Source: Oceanobacillus profundus
Lineage (GTDB): Bacteria; Bacillota; Bacilli; Bacillales; Amphibacillaceae
NCBI RefSeq assembly: GCF_003515705.1
Contig: NZ_QWEH01000014.1
Coordinates: forward strand, 62,001-126,000
Length of the DNA: 64,000 nucleotides
Reading direction: 5' to 3'
Made by a program: the position numbers and the translations under genes. Numbering within the stretch: the stretch's first letter is position 1; every line of letters begins with the position of its first letter. This document shows positions 60,019 through 64,000 of the stretch, piece by piece. A model generated the notes under the pieces. That model was not told where the DNA came from. It worked only from the letters and a program-made list of their open reading frames with translations, and did not search any database.

Positions 60019-61056
60019 ATGAATTTTGCTATTGTTGGATGTGGCTTCATAGCGAAGAAACATGCGAAGGCGATACAAGAAGTTGAAAATGCTAATCTAG
60101 TAGCTGTAAGTGATAAACTAAATACAGCGATGGAACCATATGTGGAGGAATATGGGGTAGCAGCATATGAAGAACTAGATCAAATGCTACTTAGAGAAGA
60201 CATTGATGTTGTCTCTGTATGTACACCTACTGGGTTACACGCTCCGCTTGCCATCAAAGTAGCTAACGCGAAAAAACATGTAATTTTAGAAAAGCCGATT
60301 GCAATGACTTTAGAAGAAACCGATAAAATTATAGAAGCTTGCAATAGAAATGAAGTAAAGCTTTCAATCGTGCACCCCAACCGCTTTAGACCAGTGGTAA
60401 TGGAATTACGTAAAATACTCGATCAGAAACTATTAGGTAAAATTAGTCATGCAAACGCAATTGTAAATTGGAATAGAAACCAAGAGTATTATGATCAAGC
60501 TCTTTGGCGAGGTACTAAAGAATTTGATGGTGGTGCATTAATGAATCAAGCAATTCATAATCTTGATTTATTATTATGGTTTATGGGTAAACCGGAACAA
60601 ATATTTAGTATGGAAGCAACAAGATTACGTAAAATTGAGGCAGAAGATGTTTCCACGGGTGTTATCAAATTTAAATCAGGTGCTTTAGGATTAGTAGAAG
60701 CTTCCACGACAGCTTATGGCCAAAATTTCGAAGAGTCAATTACTCTATTTGGCGAAAAAGGTACTGTGAAAATTGGTGGAAAAAATGCTATATACTTCGA
60801 ACATCTAGAAATTGAAGGTATGGACGAAGATGAAATCAATGAGATTAAAGAAAAAATAAAAGTAGATCCATTTGGTATACCAGGTCATCAATGTATTATT
60901 GATGATATGGTCAAAGCTATTGAGGAAGATAGACAACCTGCAGTTTCAGGTGAAGAGGGTAGAAAATCATTAGAGTTAGTACTATCATTCTACGAATCTG
61001 CTAAAAACAATCAACCAATCCAACTAACAAAGGAGAAAGAATATGTTAACAACTAA
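60019..61056 (+). CDS. Gfo/Idh/MocA oxidoreductase, WbpB-like
   Basis: 345-residue NAD-dependent dehydrogenase. Rossmann start FAIVGCGFIAKKHAKAI, HVILEKPIAMTLEETDKI with the EKP step, NRFRPVVMELRKIL and GGALMNQAIHNLDLLLWFMG. In partnership with the next gene (UDP-GlcNAc 6-dehydrogenase) this is the WbpB role, oxidising UDP-GlcNAcA at C3. It overlaps the next gene by 14 bases. Start ATG 60019 is preceded by AGAAAGAAG. Confidence 0.88.
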   Translation: MNFAIVGCGFIAKKHAKAIQEVENANLVAVSDKLNTAMEPYVEEYGVAAYEELDQMLLREDIDVVSVCTPTGLHAPLAIKVANAKKHVILEKPIAMTLEETDKIIEACNRNEVKLSIVHPNRFRPVVMELRKILDQKLLGKISHANAIVNWNRNQEYYDQALWRGTKEFDGGALMNQAIHNLDLLLWFMGKPEQIFSMEATRLRKIEAEDVSTGVIKFKSGALGLVEASTTAYGQNFEESITLFGEKGTVKIGGKNAIYFEHLEIEGMDEDEINEIKEKIKVDPFGIPGHQCIIDDMVKAIEEDRQPAVSGEEGRKSLELVLSFYESAKNNQPIQLTKEKEYVNN

Positions 61057-62383
61057 AGAAAAAGGAAATCAACTTGCAGAAAAATTAATTGAAAAACTAA
61101 ATAATAAAACTGCTGTAATAGGTGTTGTAGGTCTAGGTTATGTGGGCTTGCCATTAGCAGTTGAAAAAGCAAAAGCTGGCTATAATGTAATTGGATTTGA
61201 TGTCCAGGAATCAAAGGTTGATGAAGTTAATCAAGGAATCAACTACATTGGTGATGTAGTTGATGAAGAATTAAAGGAACTAGTTGTAAACAAAAAGCTC
61301 AAAGCTACTACTGATTATTCATTTATTAAAGAAGTAGATGCGGTTGCAATTTGTGTACCAACTCCATTAGATATTTACAAGCAACCAAACACAAGTTATG
61401 TTGAAAGTTCAGCACATGAGATCTCTGATTACCTTCATGAAGGTATGTTGGTAGTTCTTGAGAGTACGACATATCCTGGAACAACAGAGGAATTGTTGAA
61501 GCCAATCCTAGAACAAAGCGGATTGACATGTGGTGAAGACTTTTTCTTAGCATATTCACCAGAGCGAGTTGATCCTGGTAATAAGCAATTTAAGACAAAA
61601 AACACACCTAAAGTTGTTGGTGGAGTATCTGAAAATTGTACAAAAGTAGCAGCTACAATGTACGGTAATGTATTGGAAAGTGATATTCATGAAGTGTCAA
61701 GCCCTTCTGTAGCAGAAATGGAAAAAATCTTAGAGAATACTTTCCGCAATATTAATATTGGTCTTGCAAATGAAATGGCTGTTCTTTGTAATAAAATGGG
61801 TATTGATGTATGGGAAGTTATCGATGCAGCAGCGACAAAACCATATGGCTTTATGCCGTTTTATCCGGGTCCGGGGTTAGGTGGACATTGTATCCCAATC
61901 GATCCATGGTATTTGACATGGAAAGCACGTGAATATAATTATCACACTAAATTAATTGAAACTGCTGGAGAAATAAACAATGAAATGCCTAATTATGTAA
62001 TACAAAGAATCATGGAGATATTAAATAAAGAAGGAAAAGCAGTGAAGAGTTCAAATATTTTAGTACTCGGTGTTGCTTATAAGAAAGACATTGATGATTA
62101 TCGTGAATCACCAGTTCTTCCTATCTTAGAAAAACTAGAAGATGCTGGAGCAAACTGGACTGTGGTAGATCCTTATGTGAAAGAGTTTAAACATAGAAAC
62201 AGCATTGAAACTCCTATTGCAAATGTAACTGTTGAGATGCTTGAGAATGCGGACTTGGTTATGATTGCTACGAATCATAGTGGTTTTGATTATGAAGAGA
62301 TAATAAAGTATTCAAATTTGATTTTTGATACTAGAAATTCATATAAAGTAGTAGAAAATAATATAAATTATTATAAATTATAA
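61043..62383 (+). CDS. UDP-N-acetyl-hexosamine 6-dehydrogenase (WbpA/WecC-type)
   Basis: 446-residue UDP-sugar dehydrogenase. N-terminal Rossmann VVGLGYVGLPLAVEKAKAGYNVIGFD, substrate loop VCVPTPLD-like CVPTPLDIYKQPN, LESTTYPGTTEE, YSPERVDPGNKQF, and catalytic cysteine in GLGGHCIPIDPWYL. C-terminal domain has LGVAYKKDIDDYRESPV. It makes UDP-GlcNAcA or UDP-ManNAcA by two NAD-dependent steps. Start ATG 61043 follows AAAGGAG inside the previous gene's end. A target of tyrosine kinase PtkA in related bacteria. Confidence 0.92.
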   Translation: MLTTKEKGNQLAEKLIEKLNNKTAVIGVVGLGYVGLPLAVEKAKAGYNVIGFDVQESKVDEVNQGINYIGDVVDEELKELVVNKKLKATTDYSFIKEVDAVAICVPTPLDIYKQPNTSYVESSAHEISDYLHEGMLVVLESTTYPGTTEELLKPILEQSGLTCGEDFFLAYSPERVDPGNKQFKTKNTPKVVGGVSENCTKVAATMYGNVLESDIHEVSSPSVAEMEKILENTFRNINIGLANEMAVLCNKMGIDVWEVIDAAATKPYGFMPFYPGPGLGGHCIPIDPWYLTWKAREYNYHTKLIETAGEINNEMPNYVIQRIMEILNKEGKAVKSSNILVLGVAYKKDIDDYRESPVLPILEKLEDAGANWTVVDPYVKEFKHRNSIETPIANVTVEMLENADLVMIATNHSGFDYEEIIKYSNLIFDTRNSYKVVENNINYYKL

Positions 62384-62401
62384 TTGTAAATCGAGGGAAA
62401 A

Positions 62402-63673
62402 ATGCTTAATAAGATACTATCTAATGATTTTAATAGAAATATTATAAAGCTAATGACAGGTGCTACCTTAGCTCAAGCGATACCATTAGCAATCTCTCCC
62501 ATATTAACACGCCTATATACTCCAGAGGATTTTGGAGTATTGGCGTTATTTATTGCAATAACTTCTATTTTTGGCTCAATTGCTAATGCAAGATATGAGT
62601 TGGCGATTGTATTACCTCAAAAGGATGAAGAGGCAATTAATTTAGCTGCTATATCAATTATAATTACTCTTGCTGTAAGTGGATTATTGCTTATTTTAGT
62701 AATTTTCTTTCATGAAATTATTGTCAGGTTATTAAGAGAACCTAGTATAAGTATATGGCTATTTTTTGCACCACTAGTAGTTTTTTTTATAGGGCTATTT
62801 AATACTCTTAATTACCTTAACACTAGAATGAAAAATTTTGGTTCGATTGCTAAGGTTAAGGTTATTAAATCAATTTCAATGGCAACTGTCCAACTATTAT
62901 TAGGCCTTTTAAAATCAGGGGTCCTTGGTTTAATAACTGGCCAAATAGTTTCACATATATTTTCGAACGGTAGACTTATTAAACCAGTTTTAAAATATAA
63001 GAATTTATTTCTAAGGATTAATATTTCTGATATGTTAAAAGTAGGGAAAAAATATAAGAAATTTCCTTTAATTACGACTTGGGCTACGCTTTCTAATTCG
63101 TTATCACAGCATCTGACAAGTATATTTATATCCTTTCTATACTTAACTAGTACATTAGGTTATTATTCCTTGGTTCAAAGAATTTTAGGTATGCCGACTA
63201 CGCTTTTGGGAAAGTCAATTGGACAAGTTTTTTTTGAAAAGGCAAGTAAAGAAAGAATTAAGTATGGAAATGCTAAAAAGATCTATAAATCGACTTTTAA
63301 AAAGCTAGTTTTTGTATCTATTCCTCTTTTTCTGATTTTATTTTTAGTTGTGGAAGATCTTGTGGTATTAGTATTTGGTAATGATTGGAGAATTGCTGGT
63401 AAGTATGCACAAATTCTAATTCCTTTGTTCTATATTCGATTTTTAGCAGCACCTCTTACACTTATAACTATAATTTTTGAAAAACAATGGGTTGATTTAA
63501 CTTGGCAAATATCCATGTTAATTTCATCATTAATAATATTTGTTATCTCTTTTTTAGGGGGATTGGATATAATAAATTATTTTATCTTATATAGCACAAT
63601 ATTAATAATACATTATATAATTATTTTAATCATTACTTACTTAATCGCAAGTAAACAAGTTGTTAATGATTAA
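62402..63673 (+). CDS. Oligosaccharide flippase, Wzx/MATE-like (MurJ fold)
   Basis: 423-residue flippase with about twelve helices that moves lipid-linked repeat units across the membrane. It opens NIIKLMTGATLAQAIPLAISPILTRLYTPEDFGVLALFIAI, the polysaccharide-biosynthesis family signature, with ARYELAIVLPQKDEEA next. Lys/Arg-rich loops (KASKERIKYGNAKKI) lie between helices 8 and 9. Start ATG 62402 follows GAGGGAA. Its low GC content relative to the enzymes upstream is common in the variable part of capsule loci. Confidence 0.88.
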   Translation: MLNKILSNDFNRNIIKLMTGATLAQAIPLAISPILTRLYTPEDFGVLALFIAITSIFGSIANARYELAIVLPQKDEEAINLAAISIIITLAVSGLLLILVIFFHEIIVRLLREPSISIWLFFAPLVVFFIGLFNTLNYLNTRMKNFGSIAKVKVIKSISMATVQLLLGLLKSGVLGLITGQIVSHIFSNGRLIKPVLKYKNLFLRINISDMLKVGKKYKKFPLITTWATLSNSLSQHLTSIFISFLYLTSTLGYYSLVQRILGMPTTLLGKSIGQVFFEKASKERIKYGNAKKIYKSTFKKLVFVSIPLFLILFLVVEDLVVLVFGNDWRIAGKYAQILIPLFYIRFLAAPLTLITIIFEKQWVDLTWQISMLISSLIIFVISFLGGLDIINYFILYSTILIIHYIIILIITYLIASKQVVND

Positions 63674-63700
63674 TATTTTAAATTCTTGAGAGGTAAATAA

Positions 63701-64000
63701 ATGACATCTATACTATTTTTTTTAACTTTTTCTTTAACAGTTTTATTTTTTGTTGCTTTAGCTAAATTGGTTAAAATTAATCTTTTTTCACCAAGTATAA
63801 TCACAATATTTTTCTGGATGTATTTGGTTTTTGCTTATCTAGGCATTTTTGGATTATACTTCGGATTGGATGAATATCGTTTCATATTAGGAGTTAATGA
63901 TAGATTAAGAATAATACAATTATGGGTTTATAGTAGTATAGCACTATTATCAATTATAATAGGATTTATTTTCAGTAATAAGCTTCTCAGAATGAATCTT
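63701..64000 (+). CDS. Putative Wzy-like membrane protein, N-terminal part (cut by window end)
   Basis: An open frame of 100 codons begins at ATG 63701 (GAGAGG upstream) and runs past the window end. It has three hydrophobic segments: LFFLTFSLTVLFFVAL, IITIFFWMYLVFAYLGIF and IALLSIIIGFIF. Position after a Wzx flippase and the helix-rich start suggest an O-antigen-type polymerase, but the diagnostic loop is not in the window. Confidence 0.55.
   Translation, partial: MTSILFFLTFSLTVLFFVALAKLVKINLFSPSIITIFFWMYLVFAYLGIFGLYFGLDEYRFILGVNDRLRIIQLWVYSSIALLSIIIGFIFSNKLLRMNL

Overview
The window looks like chromosome from a low-GC Gram-positive of the family Bacillaceae, most like the Oceanobacillus/Virgibacillus group. 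The grounds are Shine-Dalgarno-rich starts (AAGGAGG type, often GTG or TTG), Bacillus-type regulators (PRD activators ManR/LicR, GntR-FCD pairs, PadR, CcpA cre-like sites, a perfect Zur box), Bacillus-type TkmA/PtkA/PtpZ genes, and NlpC/P60-LysM and DUF3231 proteins. The genus is an inference. No rRNA or tRNA gene was recognised.

Layout. 0-7.2 kb: a glycan-degradation locus. It holds the 3' end of a secreted lectin-like/FIMAH protein, a formylglycine-generating enzyme, a TauE/SafE exporter, a Cys-type sulfatase, a GH2 and a GH43 glycosidase, and a deleted relic of a second sulfatase. 7.3-9.4 kb: a nucleoside deaminase, a sugar-acid-kinase relic and a SurA_N lipoprotein. 9.4-15.4 kb: mannose uptake (manR-manP-manA) and a ROK fructokinase. 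15.7-22.7 kb: sialic-acid catabolism, with nanE, a ROK kinase and two GntR regulators divergent from nanA, then a sodium/solute symporter and a MocA oxidoreductase. 22.9-28.4 kb: a beta-glucoside PTS (licBCA-like), a 6-phospho-beta-glucosidase and LicR. 28.5-33.3 kb: HAD, SDR, EamA and PAP2 housekeeping genes. 33.3-38.4 kb: a variable zone with a decayed ATP-dependent DNA ligase, an IS200/IS605-type TnpB element with a probable omega-RNA end, a secreted DUF2599 protein and a PadR-DUF2812 operon, part of it bracketed by an inverted 29-bp repeat. 38.4-42.9 kb: a MoxR/VWA pair (YojN/YojO-like), a heptad-repeat coiled-coil protein and an MhqO-like dioxygenase. 43-46 kb: a zinc-starvation cluster (zinc-free S14 paralogue, CobW-type GTPase, His-rich ZnuA) behind two Zur boxes. 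46.4-53.3 kb: twin DUF3887 lipoproteins, YjbQ, DUF3231, a NERD protein and a LytE-like endopeptidase. 53.8 kb to the end: a capsule/exopolysaccharide locus (tkmA, ptkA, ptpZ, two atypical LuxR-type regulators, a CapD-like dehydratase, wbpB- and wbpA-like enzymes, a Wzx flippase and the start of a Wzy-like protein).

How the genes work together. The first 29 kb is mostly a set of carbon-source modules (sulfated glycan, mannose, sialic acid, beta-glucosides). Each has its own uptake, enzymes and regulator. The last 10 kb builds a surface polysaccharide under tyrosine-kinase control.

The feature least explained by known families is a 41-bp tandem repeat present as four separate intergenic arrays (29.4, 38.1, 45.9 and 51.8 kb). 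Each unit carries two CACC cores 20 and 21 bp apart, so the cores recur about every two DNA helical turns. I found no coding sense in them and no CRISPR-like architecture.
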